Assembly: GCA_902622595.1 (NCBI GenBank)
Contig: CACNQM010000003.1
Coordinates: forward strand, 124,001 to 188,000
From: an uncultured Bacteroidota bacterium
GTDB taxonomy: Bacteria; Bacteroidota; Bacteroidia; Flavobacteriales; Flavobacteriaceae
DNA: 64,000 nt
Direction of reading: 5' to 3'
In this document: piece after piece, positions 34,293 to 43,634 of the stretch
Numbering within the stretch: the stretch's first letter is position 1
How the letters are laid out: each line of letters starts with the position of its first letter
Translations under genes and position numbers: made by a program
Notes under the pieces: model-generated
Seen by the model: only the letters and a program-made list of their open reading frames with translations
What the model was told of the DNA's origin: nothing
The model's database searches: none

Positions 34293-35120
34293 CTAAAATT
34301 GCACACTTACTACATCTCTATAATTCAGTCCAAAGAGAGTGCTAGCACTTCCAACTGTTTGAGGGTTGCTTCTGTATATGCAAAGCTGTAAATACCCAAG
34401 ATTATTAAATATGGCAATCTTCTTACCATCTTCTTCTCTATCTTTTTTTTCAAGACTAAAGTCTATTGCATCTGAGTAATTTTTATAAACTTTTGAAAAT
34501 TTGACATTTCTTGCATTAATAATAAAAGGCCTTGTCTTTGATATTTCTTTAAATAATTTTTCTGTGATATTTGTTACAACATTCCCATAATTATCAATAT
34601 AAATAACACTACCTAATATTTGATTGATTTCTTTATTAATAACAGGTCTTAAATTTGTAATTTCTTTGATTTTCTCTATTTCAGTTCCAACAACATTTAA
34701 TGGGCCTGACCTTTTTATATGAGATGCAACTTTAACAAATAATTCATCAGCAGAAATATTATTATTATAATTACTGTGTATGTTAATTTCCACAATTTGA
34801 TCGGGTTTTTTGTCTCTAAAAATTAAAGAGAATACACCATTATCTGCCCCTATAAAAAAACATCCCTCGTACATAATTGCAATATGTCTGTTTTCAGGTG
34901 TTAGTTCTGAATCTACACTTAAAATATGTATTGTTCCCTTTGGAAAATCTCTGAATGCGCCCTCAAGAACATATCCAGCTTCAGAAAGATTAAATGGACT
35001 TATATCATGGCTAATATCAACTATTCTGATATTATCTATATTGCTGATTAATTTTGCTTTTAGAGAACTTACTGAATAGTCTTTGTTTCCATAATCAGTA
35101 GTTAATGTTATGATAGCCAT
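34293..35120 (-). CDS. SAM hydroxide adenosyltransferase (DUF62/chlorinase-fluorinase fold)
   Basis: A 275 aa member of the SAM-dependent chlorinase/fluorinase superfamily. Non-halogenating members split S-adenosylmethionine with water into adenosine and methionine. The N-terminus ITLTTDYGNKDYSVSSLKAKL, the IVDISHDISPFNL strand, ILSVDSELTPENRHIAI and FIGADNGVFSLI are the family hallmarks; the C-terminal barrel starts around VIYIDNYGNVVTNI. Fluorinase-type halide-site features are not apparent, so simple SAM hydrolysis is more likely. It lies upstream of dnaN on the same strand, but dnaN has its own box. Confidence 0.88.
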   Translation of the reverse strand: MAIITLTTDYGNKDYSVSSLKAKLISNIDNIRIVDISHDISPFNLSEAGYVLEGAFRDFPKGTIHILSVDSELTPENRHIAIMYEGCFFIGADNGVFSLIFRDKKPDQIVEINIHSNYNNNISADELFVKVASHIKRSGPLNVVGTEIEKIKEITNLRPVINKEINQILGSVIYIDNYGNVVTNITEKLFKEISKTRPFIINARNVKFSKVYKNYSDAIDFSLEKKDREEDGKKIAIFNNLGYLQLCIYRSNPQTVGSASTLFGLNYRDVVSVQF

Positions 35121-35124
35121 TTAA

Positions 35125-35156
35125 TTGATAAACTTTACAAAATTTATGTAAATTTG
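35125..35156 (+). promoter_or_regulatory. Promoter of phoH/purC
   Basis: TTG, a 21-bp spacer and TAAATTTG match the Bacteroidota consensus; the -7 box ends 41 nt before the phoH TTG start, giving a normal leader in contrast to many neighbours. Confidence 0.6.
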
Positions 35157-35197
35157 AATCAAATAATCTACTATAACAAATTTTTAAATACAATCTA

Positions 35198-36121
35198 TTG
35201 AGTGACCTTCAATTTGAGTTAACAGATGTTGATCCACAGTATTTTTTTTCTAGAGATAACCTAAACTCTTTAAAATCAAGTTTTCCTAAGATTAAATTAG
35301 TTCAGAGAGGACAAACTATTAAAGCTCTTGGAGATAAAAATGAATTAAAAAAATTTGATAAAAAATTTAGAAGTCTTTTAAATTATTATTCAGAGTTTAA
35401 CTCAATGGATCCCAATGTTATTAATGATATAGTTGTAAAAGATATCAAGTTTAATGGTGAAAAACCCTCCTTAATTTTACATGGAATATCTGGAAAACCA
35501 ATTTTAGCTAAAACTGTTAATCAAAAAAAACTTAATGACTCAATTGAAACAAATGATTTAATATTTGCGGTTGGACCAGCTGGTACTGGAAAAACATACA
35601 CCGGTGTCGCTATGGCTGTTAAAGCTTTAAAAGAAAAAGAAATAAAAAAAATTATCTTAACAAGACCTGCTGTTGAAGCTGGTGAAAATCTTGGATATCT
35701 TCCAGGAGATTTAAAAGAGAAATTAGATCCTTATATGCAACCACTGTATGATGCATTAACTGATATGATTCCTCGAAATAAACTTGAAAAATTTTTAGAA
35801 GATCGCACTATTGAAATTGCTCCTCTAGCTTTTATGAGAGGTAGAACCCTTGACAATGCTTTTGTTATTCTTGACGAAGCTCAAAATACGACACCTGCTC
35901 AGATGAAAATGTTTCTAACGAGAATGGGTATGAATGCTAAATTTATGGTAACAGGTGATCCAGGACAAGTAGATTTACCAAAAAAGGAGAATTCTGGATT
36001 AAGAGAAGCTATTAAAATTTTATCTAATAAGAGGGGGATTAAAATTATTTATCTTGATGATAAAGATGTAATAAGACACCCAATAGTAAAAAAAGTTATT
36101 GATGCTTATAATAATGTTTAA
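35198..36121 (+). CDS. phoH: PhoH-family ATPase
   Basis: A 307 aa cytoplasmic P-loop ATPase of the PhoH/PhoL family, linked to RNA metabolism and ribosome-related stress in bacteria. The Walker A motif GPAGTGKTYTG is near residue 128, Walker B is FVILDEAQNTTPAQMKMFLTR near residue 220, and a sensor-like MVTGDPGQVDLP follows. The short N-terminal KH-like region (residues about 15-70) is present. Translation begins at TTG 35198 (LSDLQFELTD); no ATG is available in a suitable place. The next gene, purC, starts 11 bp after its stop. Confidence 0.93.
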   Translation: MSDLQFELTDVDPQYFFSRDNLNSLKSSFPKIKLVQRGQTIKALGDKNELKKFDKKFRSLLNYYSEFNSMDPNVINDIVVKDIKFNGEKPSLILHGISGKPILAKTVNQKKLNDSIETNDLIFAVGPAGTGKTYTGVAMAVKALKEKEIKKIILTRPAVEAGENLGYLPGDLKEKLDPYMQPLYDALTDMIPRNKLEKFLEDRTIEIAPLAFMRGRTLDNAFVILDEAQNTTPAQMKMFLTRMGMNAKFMVTGDPGQVDLPKKENSGLREAIKILSNKRGIKIIYLDDKDVIRHPIVKKVIDAYNNV

Positions 36122-36132
36122 AAAGATAGCTA

Positions 36133-37077
36133 GTGAATAGTGTCTACAAAACAGACTTTAGTTTTCCAGGTCAAACCTCTAAATATCAAGGAAAAGTAAG
36201 AGATGTATATACAATCAAGGATGACATTCTAGTAATTATTGCTTCCGATAGGATATCTGCATTTGATATAGTTATGCCCAAGTCCGTTCCATATAAAGGG
36301 CAAGTGCTTAATCAAATATCAATTGAAATGTTAGACTCCACAAAAGACATAATTGATAATTGGTTAATTTCCTCACCTGACCCAAATGTTTCAATAGGGC
36401 ATAAGTTAAAACCTATTAAAATTGAGATGGTGATAAGAGGCTATTTGAGTGGTCATGCTGATAGACTATATAAGTCAGGTGCACGAAGCATATGCGGTGT
36501 TAAGATGCCTGACGGTCTTGTTTCTAATCAAAAATTTGATGAACCAATAATTACACCAAGTACAAAAGCTGACTTTGGTCATGATGAAGACATATCAAAA
36601 TCTGATATATTGAAAAAAAATATTTTATCAATTGATCAGTATGAGGAGGTTGAAAAAATTACTCATAAATTATTTCAAAGAGGTTCTAAAATTGCTGAAG
36701 AAAGAGGGCTGATTCTAGTAGACACAAAATATGAATTCGGATATGATAATAAAAATAGATTATATCTAATTGATGAAATTCATACTCCAGATTCTTCTAG
36801 ATATTTTTATATTGATGGTTATAAAGAAGCTGTTAATAAAGGAATACCACCTAAACAACTTTCCAAAGAGTTTTTTAGACAATGGTTAATTAATAATGAT
36901 TTTCAAGGAAAAGAAAATCAAGATTTACCAGAAATAACTGATAAAATTGTTGATGATGTTTCTAATAGATATATTGAATTATTTAATTTAATAACTGGAA
37001 ATACCTTTGAGCCAAGAAAATCAGATAATATATTAAAAGAAATAGAAGGTAATATTATAGAGTTTTTATCTACTTAA
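36133..37077 (+). CDS. purC: SAICAR synthetase
   Basis: PurC ligates aspartate to CAIR with ATP in purine synthesis. This 314 aa form is of the longer type, with YQGKVRDVYTI and VIIASDRISAFDIVMP at the start, the RGYLSGHADRLY segment near residue 105, PSTKADFGHDEDIS, LILVDTKYEFGYD and DEIHTPDSSRYFY near residue 220, all substrate or ATP contacts. It begins at GTG 36133, 11 bp after phoH. It converges with an M20 peptidase gene, overlapping its end by 8 bp. No other pur genes are adjacent. Confidence 0.96.
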   Translation: MNSVYKTDFSFPGQTSKYQGKVRDVYTIKDDILVIIASDRISAFDIVMPKSVPYKGQVLNQISIEMLDSTKDIIDNWLISSPDPNVSIGHKLKPIKIEMVIRGYLSGHADRLYKSGARSICGVKMPDGLVSNQKFDEPIITPSTKADFGHDEDISKSDILKKNILSIDQYEEVEKITHKLFQRGSKIAEERGLILVDTKYEFGYDNKNRLYLIDEIHTPDSSRYFYIDGYKEAVNKGIPPKQLSKEFFRQWLINNDFQGKENQDLPEITDKIVDDVSNRYIELFNLITGNTFEPRKSDNILKEIEGNIIEFLST

Positions 37078-38590
37078 ATTCAGAGGAAAGTATACCAACA
37101 AAACTTTCAATTCCCTTTATATAATTAATTAATTTAATATTTTCATTGGGACTATGTTGATTGTTATCCTTATTAACAGTAGGTACACCAACTGCAGGAA
37201 TATTTAAAACATTAACAAATGGAGAAATAGGAACAGAACCACCACTAGTTCTTCTAAGAACAGGTTCTACTCCAAATGTATTTGTAAGTGCTTTAGATAG
37301 CCACTTGCCAAGATCACTATCTATATCAGTTCTAAATGCAGGGTATGATACTGTAGAGTTAAATTTTACAATTTTATCATATTTCATTCTTTCTGCCTTT
37401 GAAGGTTCATGGTCGAGTACTATGTAGCCTAAATTTTTAATATGATTTTTAATTAAATCATGAAGTCTATATCCATCAGATTCGATAACAAGTCTTACAT
37501 CAATTTCAGCAATACACTCTGATGGGACAATTGTTCTTACTTCATCTTCTACCCAACCAGCTTTAATCCCTCTCACATTTAATGAAGGGTACTGAATGGC
37601 CTCTTGATATGAATTTCCAACAGATTCAGGTTTTTTAAACTGCATTTTATCAATCATGCTTTCTTCATCATCAGGTACATTATCTAAATATTTTTTCACT
37701 TGATCTGATATAGTAATTCCATCATAGTATCCTTTTATCTTTACAACCCCATTCTCATCTTTCATAGATGATAATATATCTGACATTCTAAAGACGGGAT
37801 TAGGCGCGTAATTACCAAAATGTCCACTATGTTGAGGTACAATTGGTCCATATGTTTTTAAAGTAATTGATGATATTCCTCTATTTCCAAAATTTAAAGT
37901 AGGAAGGTCTGATACATGTTGAGGACCATCAAATATTAATAATGCATCACTTTTAAGAATGGAACTGTGTTTCTTTACTGCTTCAGGTAGGCTAGGTGAA
38001 CCTTTTTCCTCCTCAAAATCCATAACTAGCTTTAAATTTAATTTTTGATTAATATTATTAGAGTTCATAAATTTTAATGCTTGAATAAGCATCATTACTG
38101 GACCCTTAGCATCTGAAGAGGCCCTAGCAAATATTCTAATGTCCTTGTCCTCTATAGTTTTATAATCTATATCAGCTATTTTATTTGAATCATAATCAAT
38201 AAAACTTTCATTATCTTTTATTTTATAAACAGGAATAAAGGGATTTTCTTGATTCCATTTTTTTGGATCTACAGGCTGTCCATCAAGGTGCATATAAATA
38301 AGCACAGTTTTATAATCATCACTAATATGTTTAGATGCTAATAAAAGAGGGATAGTTTTTGTTTCAAGCCTGTTAACCTTAAAATCAAGTGATTTAAACT
38401 TATTCTCGGTCCAATCAATTAACTCATATATGTCAGATTCAAAGTTTGCATCATTTGGATAAGACAGAAACTCAATAAATTCATCAATATTATCAATTCC
38501 TTGTTTAAAAATTTCATTCTTGTATTCTCTTTGACTAAAAAGTGAGATAGATGTGAACAATAATATAATTGTAAGTTTAAATATTTTCAT
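37070..38590 (-). CDS. M20-family metallopeptidase, exported (tandem copy 2)
   Basis: A 506 aa zinc hydrolase of family M20 with a signal peptide (about 19 residues ending in LFSQ), so it acts in the periplasm. Zinc-site motifs are IYMHLDGQPVD (His/Asp), FARASSDAKGPVM (bridging Asp), LVMDFEEEKGSPSL (catalytic and metal Glu pair) and the final NNQHSPNENIKL (His). A dimerisation/lid domain sits in the middle (QHSGHFGNYAPNPVFRMSD). It resembles dipeptidases of the CNDP group. It is clearly paralogous to the gene 47 bp upstream, sharing long identical stretches, so the pair arose by tandem duplication. Confidence 0.9.
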   Translation of the reverse strand: MKIFKLTIILLFTSISLFSQREYKNEIFKQGIDNIDEFIEFLSYPNDANFESDIYELIDWTENKFKSLDFKVNRLETKTIPLLLASKHISDDYKTVLIYMHLDGQPVDPKKWNQENPFIPVYKIKDNESFIDYDSNKIADIDYKTIEDKDIRIFARASSDAKGPVMMLIQALKFMNSNNINQKLNLKLVMDFEEEKGSPSLPEAVKKHSSILKSDALLIFDGPQHVSDLPTLNFGNRGISSITLKTYGPIVPQHSGHFGNYAPNPVFRMSDILSSMKDENGVVKIKGYYDGITISDQVKKYLDNVPDDEESMIDKMQFKKPESVGNSYQEAIQYPSLNVRGIKAGWVEDEVRTIVPSECIAEIDVRLVIESDGYRLHDLIKNHIKNLGYIVLDHEPSKAERMKYDKIVKFNSTVSYPAFRTDIDSDLGKWLSKALTNTFGVEPVLRRTSGGSVPISPFVNVLNIPAVGVPTVNKDNNQHSPNENIKLINYIKGIESFVGILSSEFK

Positions 38591-38637
38591 TTTTTATTTT
38601 TTAAAGATGGATTCAGAGTGCTTAAATTTACAAAGCA

Positions 38638-40155
38638 TTAGAAATTATCAGTTAAAATACCTAAATAGGTTTGAATTCCAGTAATATAATTTTCAATCTT
38701 GATATTTTCGTTAGGGCTGTGCTGATTATTATCTTGATTTACTGTTGGAACTGTAACAGCAGGAATTCCCAAAGTGTTTACAAATGGTGATATTGGTACT
38801 GATCCACCACTAGTTCTCTTTCTAACAGGTTCTGTATTAAATGTATTCTTTAATGATTTTACCAGCCACTTACCAATATCAGAATTTATATCAGTTCTAA
38901 ATGCATCATAATCAAAAGTTGATATAAATGTCACAATTTTATTATATTTTAATCTCTCCTCCTTTGTTGGCCTTCTATCCATTATAACATATCCTAAATC
39001 TTTAATATGTTTTTTAATTAGATTATGAAGCCTTTTAGGATCAGACTCTAATACAAGTCTTACATCAATTTCAGCTATACACTCAGATGGAACAATTGTT
39101 CTTACTTCCTCTCTAACCCATCCAGATTCAATTCCCCTTACATTTAATGAAGGGTACTGAATTGATTCTTGATAATTTGAACCAACATTATCAAAAGTAT
39201 TGAATTGCATATCTTCCATCATTTTTTTTTCATCATCGGGAACTCCTGCTAATATTGCCTGAGTTTCTTTATCAAGTGTTACTCCATCATAAAAGCCCTC
39301 TATTACAACTCTTCCATCTTTATCTTTCATTGATGAAAGAATCTCAGACATTCTAAAGACGGGATTTGGAGCGTAATTGCCAAAATGTCCGCTGTGTTGA
39401 GGTACAATTGGTCCATAAGTAATTAACCTTATATCAGATATTCCTCTAGCACCAAAAGTTAATGTGGGTAAATTAGATGGGTGTTTAGGACCATCAAATA
39501 TGAATAGTGCGTCACTTTTTAATTTTGAAGAATATTTTTTGACTGCAGCTGCAAGATTCGGTGAACTAATCTCTTCTTCAAAATCCATTATAACTTTAAT
39601 ATTATACTTTAATTCAATATCATTTCTCCTCATTATCTCAAGAGCACTTAACATCATCATTACTGGTCCTTTAGCGTCAGATGATGATCTAGCAAAAATT
39701 CTTAGGTCCTTTTCTAAAATATCTTTCATAGAAATACCCTTTAATATTTCCCAATCGACTATCTCATATTTTTCATTTATTTTTTCTTTTAATACAGCTC
39801 TGTATGGATCCTGTTGCTCCCATTTTGAATTATCAACTGGTTGCCCATCAAATTGAAGGTATATTAAAATAGTCTTTGCTTTTTCAGAAATAATTTTAGA
39901 TGCTAACAGAAGAGGTAATTCAGGTGTTTCAAGTCTTTCTACATCAAAACCATATTTTTTAAAATTATCTATACCCCATTTAATTAATGGCTCCATTTCC
40001 GATTTATAATTAGCATCATTTTTAATTAATAGAAAATCTCTGAATTCATTTATGCTTTCAATACCAATGTTAAATGACTGATTTTTATAATCTATTTGTG
40101 AGAATATATATGTACTGTTAATGATGATAAGTATTGTAAAAATTAATTTTTTCAT
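38638..40155 (-). CDS. M20-family metallopeptidase, exported (tandem copy 1)
   Basis: A 505 aa sister of the following gene with the same architecture: signal peptide (MKKLIFTILIIINSTYIFSQ), IYLQFDGQPVD, FARSSSDAKGPVM, VIMDFEEEISSPNL, QHSGHFGNYAPNPVFRMSE and NNQHSPNENIKI. In this copy the first metal-binding box reads LQFDGQ where the sister has MHLDGQ, so the usual zinc-ligand His is replaced by Gln/Phe. This is a possible loss or change of one metal ligand. It overlaps the end of miaA by 4 bp, so it is translated from the long operon. Confidence 0.9.
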   Translation of the reverse strand: MKKLIFTILIIINSTYIFSQIDYKNQSFNIGIESINEFRDFLLIKNDANYKSEMEPLIKWGIDNFKKYGFDVERLETPELPLLLASKIISEKAKTILIYLQFDGQPVDNSKWEQQDPYRAVLKEKINEKYEIVDWEILKGISMKDILEKDLRIFARSSSDAKGPVMMMLSALEIMRRNDIELKYNIKVIMDFEEEISSPNLAAAVKKYSSKLKSDALFIFDGPKHPSNLPTLTFGARGISDIRLITYGPIVPQHSGHFGNYAPNPVFRMSEILSSMKDKDGRVVIEGFYDGVTLDKETQAILAGVPDDEKKMMEDMQFNTFDNVGSNYQESIQYPSLNVRGIESGWVREEVRTIVPSECIAEIDVRLVLESDPKRLHNLIKKHIKDLGYVIMDRRPTKEERLKYNKIVTFISTFDYDAFRTDINSDIGKWLVKSLKNTFNTEPVRKRTSGGSVPISPFVNTLGIPAVTVPTVNQDNNQHSPNENIKIENYITGIQTYLGILTDNF

Positions 40156-41057
40156 TTTTGTAAAATTTTATTGATGTTATCTGTTATGTTTTTACTCATA
40201 TCTATTTTTTTAGCATCAGAATATTTTTTGTTCCAAGTTATTTGTCTTTTGGCATAATTTCTGGTATTCTGTTTAATTTTTTCTATTGCCTCTTCATAAG
40301 ATATTTTATTTTCAAAATAATTAATAAATTCCTTATATCCAACAGTATTCAAGGTATTTAAATATTTAAATTCTTTTAAAAGGTATACCTCATTTTCTAA
40401 ACCATTCTTAATCATTATATCTACTCTTTTATCAATTTTAGAATATAGAATTTGTCTTTCACAGTTAAGAATTATGACTTCATTGCTAAAGGTCCTTTCC
40501 TTATTATCAGCTTTTCTAAAAGAAGTAAAACTTTTACCAGAGGTTTCAATTACCTCTAGTGCCCTAATGAGTCTGCGTGAATTATTTTTATCAACTTTAT
40601 CATAATATTCTGGGTCGAGTTTCTTTAATTTTTCCTGTAAATATTCAATTCCATTTTCTATGTACTTTTTATTAATCATTTTCTTTATATCTATTGGAAT
40701 AGATGGAAATTTGTCAATACCATACAATATTGAGTCTGCATAAAGACCTGAACCCCCCACAAGAATTAAATTATCATAATTTAAAAAAAGACTATTTATT
40801 AGATTAATAGCATCCTTTTCAAATTTTCCAACATTATAATCATCATGAATACTTTTATTATGAATAAAATGATGTTTAATGGTATCTAATTGTTTCCTAG
40901 ATGGTGGAGAAGTACCAATTTTAAGTTCTTTGAAAAACTGTCTTGAATCGCAGGAAATAATTTCAGTATTTAACTTTTTAGCAATAGCAATGCTTAACTC
41001 TGTTTTACCAACTCCAGTTGGCCCAGCAATATAAATTAACTTTTTACTTGTCATCAT
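40152..41057 (-). CDS. miaA: tRNA dimethylallyltransferase
   Basis: MiaA adds the dimethylallyl group to A37 of tRNAs reading UNN codons. The 301 aa protein has the P-loop YIAGPTGVGKTELS at residues 9-22, ISCDSRQFFKELKIGT with the catalytic Asp near residue 36, GGSGLYADSILYG near residue 100, DKNNSRRLIRALEV near residue 160, and NTVGYKEFINYF followed by RQITWNKK at the C-terminus. Two ATGs in tandem can serve as the start, 14 bp inside the upstream channel gene. The gene continues directly into the tandem M20 peptidases. Confidence 0.96.
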   Translation of the reverse strand: MMTSKKLIYIAGPTGVGKTELSIAIAKKLNTEIISCDSRQFFKELKIGTSPPSRKQLDTIKHHFIHNKSIHDDYNVGKFEKDAINLINSLFLNYDNLILVGGSGLYADSILYGIDKFPSIPIDIKKMINKKYIENGIEYLQEKLKKLDPEYYDKVDKNNSRRLIRALEVIETSGKSFTSFRKADNKERTFSNEVIILNCERQILYSKIDKRVDIMIKNGLENEVYLLKEFKYLNTLNTVGYKEFINYFENKISYEEAIEKIKQNTRNYAKRQITWNKKYSDAKKIDMSKNITDNINKILQK

Positions 41058-41865
41058 CTAAGTGAGAACCACATTGATGACAGAATATAGCATTGTCTTT
41101 GTGTTTATCACATAAACATTCAGCACAAACTCTTGTATTAACATCTACTTTTTTTCTACTTTGAACCATTTCTGCAGAGATTATACCAGTTGGTACAGCT
41201 ATTATTCCATAACCTAATATCATCAAAACTGATGCAAGAAACTTACCTAAACCAGTTAATGGGACAATATCTCCATAACCAACTGTAGAAATTGTGCTTA
41301 TACACCAATAAATGCTTTCTGGGATATTATTGAATCCTGCTTGAGGTCCTTCTATAATGTACATTAGCGTACCAAACAATATGCACATTATCAAAACAAA
41401 AAGAAGAAATATTATAATTTTTGCTCTGCTAACAAGTAGTGATCTATATAAAAAGTTTGATTCCCCAATATATCTAGATATGTGAAGAACTCTAAATATC
41501 CTAAGTATTCTCAAAGCTCTAATTGCCATCATGGTTTCTAGTTGAGCACCTATAAATATCAGTGATACATATTTAGGGATGGTTGCGAGTAAGTCAATTA
41601 CTCCATAAAAGCTAAATATATATTTACTTGGATGATGAATTGAAATAATTCTAAGAATATACTCAACAGTAAATAATATTGTTATTGTCCACTCTGCAAT
41701 ATTTAAAATGTTATAGTATTTTTCGTTAATCCATCCAACAGTCTCAAGAGCAACAAGTGCTACACTTATAATTATTACTATAATAAGTAATATATCAAAT
41801 GCCTTACCTGCAGGAGTATCTGCCTCATAAATTATATCATGTATTTTCTGACGAGTTTTATTCAA
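41044..41865 (-). CDS. Voltage-gated potassium channel with C-terminal zinc ribbon
   Basis: A 273 aa six-helix ion channel of the inner membrane. S1-S3 occupy about residues 20-115, the S4 voltage sensor is the Arg-rich MAIRALRILRIFRVLHISRY at about residue 117, and the pore has the K+ selectivity filter STISTVGYGD near residue 195, then S6. After S6 a short linker leads to four or five cysteines (CAECLCDKHKDNAIFCHQCG) that form a zinc ribbon, seen in several flavobacterial channels. It would pass K+ in response to membrane potential. It overlaps miaA by 14 bp and is in the long minus-strand operon. Confidence 0.9.
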   Translation of the reverse strand: MNKTRQKIHDIIYEADTPAGKAFDILLIIVIIISVALVALETVGWINEKYYNILNIAEWTITILFTVEYILRIISIHHPSKYIFSFYGVIDLLATIPKYVSLIFIGAQLETMMAIRALRILRIFRVLHISRYIGESNFLYRSLLVSRAKIIIFLLFVLIMCILFGTLMYIIEGPQAGFNNIPESIYWCISTISTVGYGDIVPLTGLGKFLASVLMILGYGIIAVPTGIISAEMVQSRKKVDVNTRVCAECLCDKHKDNAIFCHQCGSHLDDDK

Positions 41866-41868
41866 TGC

Positions 41869-42984
41869 CTAAAATTTATATATTTCGTCCAAAGTTAGTA
41901 GTTTTTTATATCTCTTTTCAGAAATTACTCTATATACATAGTTTTTTACTTTTTTACATTCGTCAACTTTGACCACTCTTGAATTTAATTTTTTCTCGGT
42001 GTTTATATTGTTAAAAAGGTCAAAATAACCATATCCAAGAACTTTCTCATTTTTTAATAGAATGAATCCTTTCTCATCATCTTTTTTTCCAGAAAATGTA
42101 ATTATGAAGTTTTTTTTATCATAAACAATTTGTGGGATATCAATTTTGTAAAATAACTTTGGATCAATATTGTTATTAATCTTAGGTTTTAAAGATTTTA
42201 TTTCGTGAATAGCCTTTAAAATTGCGATTTCAATATTGCCAGTTTTATGGACTTTAATAGATTTAAAATTATTTTGAACATACTTTGGGATAAACTTTTT
42301 ACTTGTAAATAGCTTTATAACTTTATTTTTAATGTCCTTGCTATAATCAATATAAATCAATTTCTTATTTTTATTGTAGATGTAAAATACTCCAGTTGTA
42401 TTATCTAAAGTTTCAATTATGTTTTTAAATATTGAACTTATACTTTCACCCGGAAACTCAACTATGCTTCTTTTAATAATTTCTTGATTAATATCCTTTT
42501 CAATTAAAATTTTCAGAAGTTCAACAGTTGCAAGTGCGTCTCCACTAGCTCTGTGACGGTCTTTTAAAGGTATTCCGAGACTTCTAGATAATCTTCCGAG
42601 TTTATAAGAATCCTGTTCTGGTAGTAATTCTTGAGATAATATTACCGTGCATAAGGACTTCATTGAGAACTCAAATCCAAGTCTTTTAAATTCTAACTGA
42701 AGAATTCTATAATCAAATTGAGCATTATGAGCAACAAGAATCGATTCAGATGTTATCTCAATAATTCTCTTTGCAACTTCTTGAAACTTTGGTGCTGACT
42801 GAACCATATCAGAGGTAATTCCAGTAAGTTTTTCAACATAGGGATGAATATCTCTTTGTGGATTAACGAGACTAATAAATTGATCAGTTATGTATACTCC
42901 ATCAAACTTATATGCTGCAACTTCAATAATTGATTCCTCATTAAATTTCCCACCAGTAGTTTCTAAATCAATAATTGTATACAT
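41869..42984 (-). CDS. DnaQ-like 3'-5' exonuclease with decayed GIY-YIG domain
   Basis: A 371 aa protein with two domains. Residues 1-165 are a DEDDh exonuclease: IIDLETTGG (Exo I), LVAHNAQFDYRIL (Exo II) and HRASGDALATVELL (Exo III, with the catalytic His). Residues about 190-320 align with the GIY-YIG endonuclease of UvrC/Cho-type fusions, but the signature reads GVFYIY...IYIDYSKDIKNKV: the GIY Tyr is Phe, the second motif YIG is YID, and the catalytic Arg position is Lys. The exonuclease therefore looks intact while the endonuclease looks inactive. It is expressed with yggS (1-bp junction) and the channel gene. Confidence 0.85.
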   Translation of the reverse strand: MYTIIDLETTGGKFNEESIIEVAAYKFDGVYITDQFISLVNPQRDIHPYVEKLTGITSDMVQSAPKFQEVAKRIIEITSESILVAHNAQFDYRILQLEFKRLGFEFSMKSLCTVILSQELLPEQDSYKLGRLSRSLGIPLKDRHRASGDALATVELLKILIEKDINQEIIKRSIVEFPGESISSIFKNIIETLDNTTGVFYIYNKNKKLIYIDYSKDIKNKVIKLFTSKKFIPKYVQNNFKSIKVHKTGNIEIAILKAIHEIKSLKPKINNNIDPKLFYKIDIPQIVYDKKNFIITFSGKKDDEKGFILLKNEKVLGYGYFDLFNNINTEKKLNSRVVKVDECKKVKNYVYRVISEKRYKKLLTLDEIYKF

Positions 42985-43634
42985 TAATAATTTCTTTTAC
43001 CAAAAATTTTACTCCCAATTCTAATCATATTTGAACCATTTTTTAGTGCAATATTATAATCATCGCTCATTCCTATTGATAGAACTTTAAATTTAGGATC
43101 AATTGAGGCCATTTCATCATAAATTCTCTTAATCATTTTGAATTCCTTATCAATTAATTCAATATCATTAGTGAATGTAGCCATTCCCATTAAACCAATA
43201 ATATTTATGTTCTCGTATGTTCCCAAGCTTTTGTAAAAGTGTCTGAAATCTTCTATTTTAAGTCCAAATTTTGAATCTTCTTTCGAAATTTTAATTTGTA
43301 TAAGACAATTAATTATTCTTTCCTCTTTTTTAGCCTGCTTATCAATTTCTTTTGCTAATGATATTCTATCTAATGAATGAATTAGGTTAATAAACCTTGC
43401 TATATATTTTACTTTATTCTTTTGAAGATGACCAATCATGTGCCATTCAATGTCATCTGGTAATTTACTTTGCTTATCTACAATTTCTTGGACTCTATTT
43501 TCTCCAAATTTCAATTGTCCATAATTATATGCCTCCTTTATTTCCTTTATGGTTCTGGTCTTGGAGACAGCTATTAAATCTGCCTTATCCAATATCTCAT
43601 TTTTAATATTTGAAATTTGCTGTTCTATACTCAT
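42984..43634 (-). CDS. yggS: YggS/PLPBP-family pyridoxal phosphate homeostasis protein
   Basis: A 216 aa single-domain alanine-racemase-barrel protein that binds PLP and balances free B6 and amino/keto acid pools without known catalysis. The PLP lysine is in LIAVSKTRT at about residue 25; GENRVQEIVDK, WHMIGHLQKNKVKY, SLDRISLAKEI and the phosphate-binding LSIGMSDDYNIALKNGSNMIRIGS are all family marks. Length is normal. It overlaps the Gfo/Idh gene upstream by 4 bp and shares one base with the exonuclease gene downstream. Confidence 0.95.
   Translation of the reverse strand: MSIEQQISNIKNEILDKADLIAVSKTRTIKEIKEAYNYGQLKFGENRVQEIVDKQSKLPDDIEWHMIGHLQKNKVKYIARFINLIHSLDRISLAKEIDKQAKKEERIINCLIQIKISKEDSKFGLKIEDFRHFYKSLGTYENINIIGLMGMATFTNDIELIDKEFKMIKRIYDEMASIDPKFKVLSIGMSDDYNIALKNGSNMIRIGSKIFGKRNY

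Noticed and set aside
39464-39856. 130-aa plus-strand ORF
   Set aside because: It is antisense to the conserved M20 peptidase frame, with no family resemblance and no start context.
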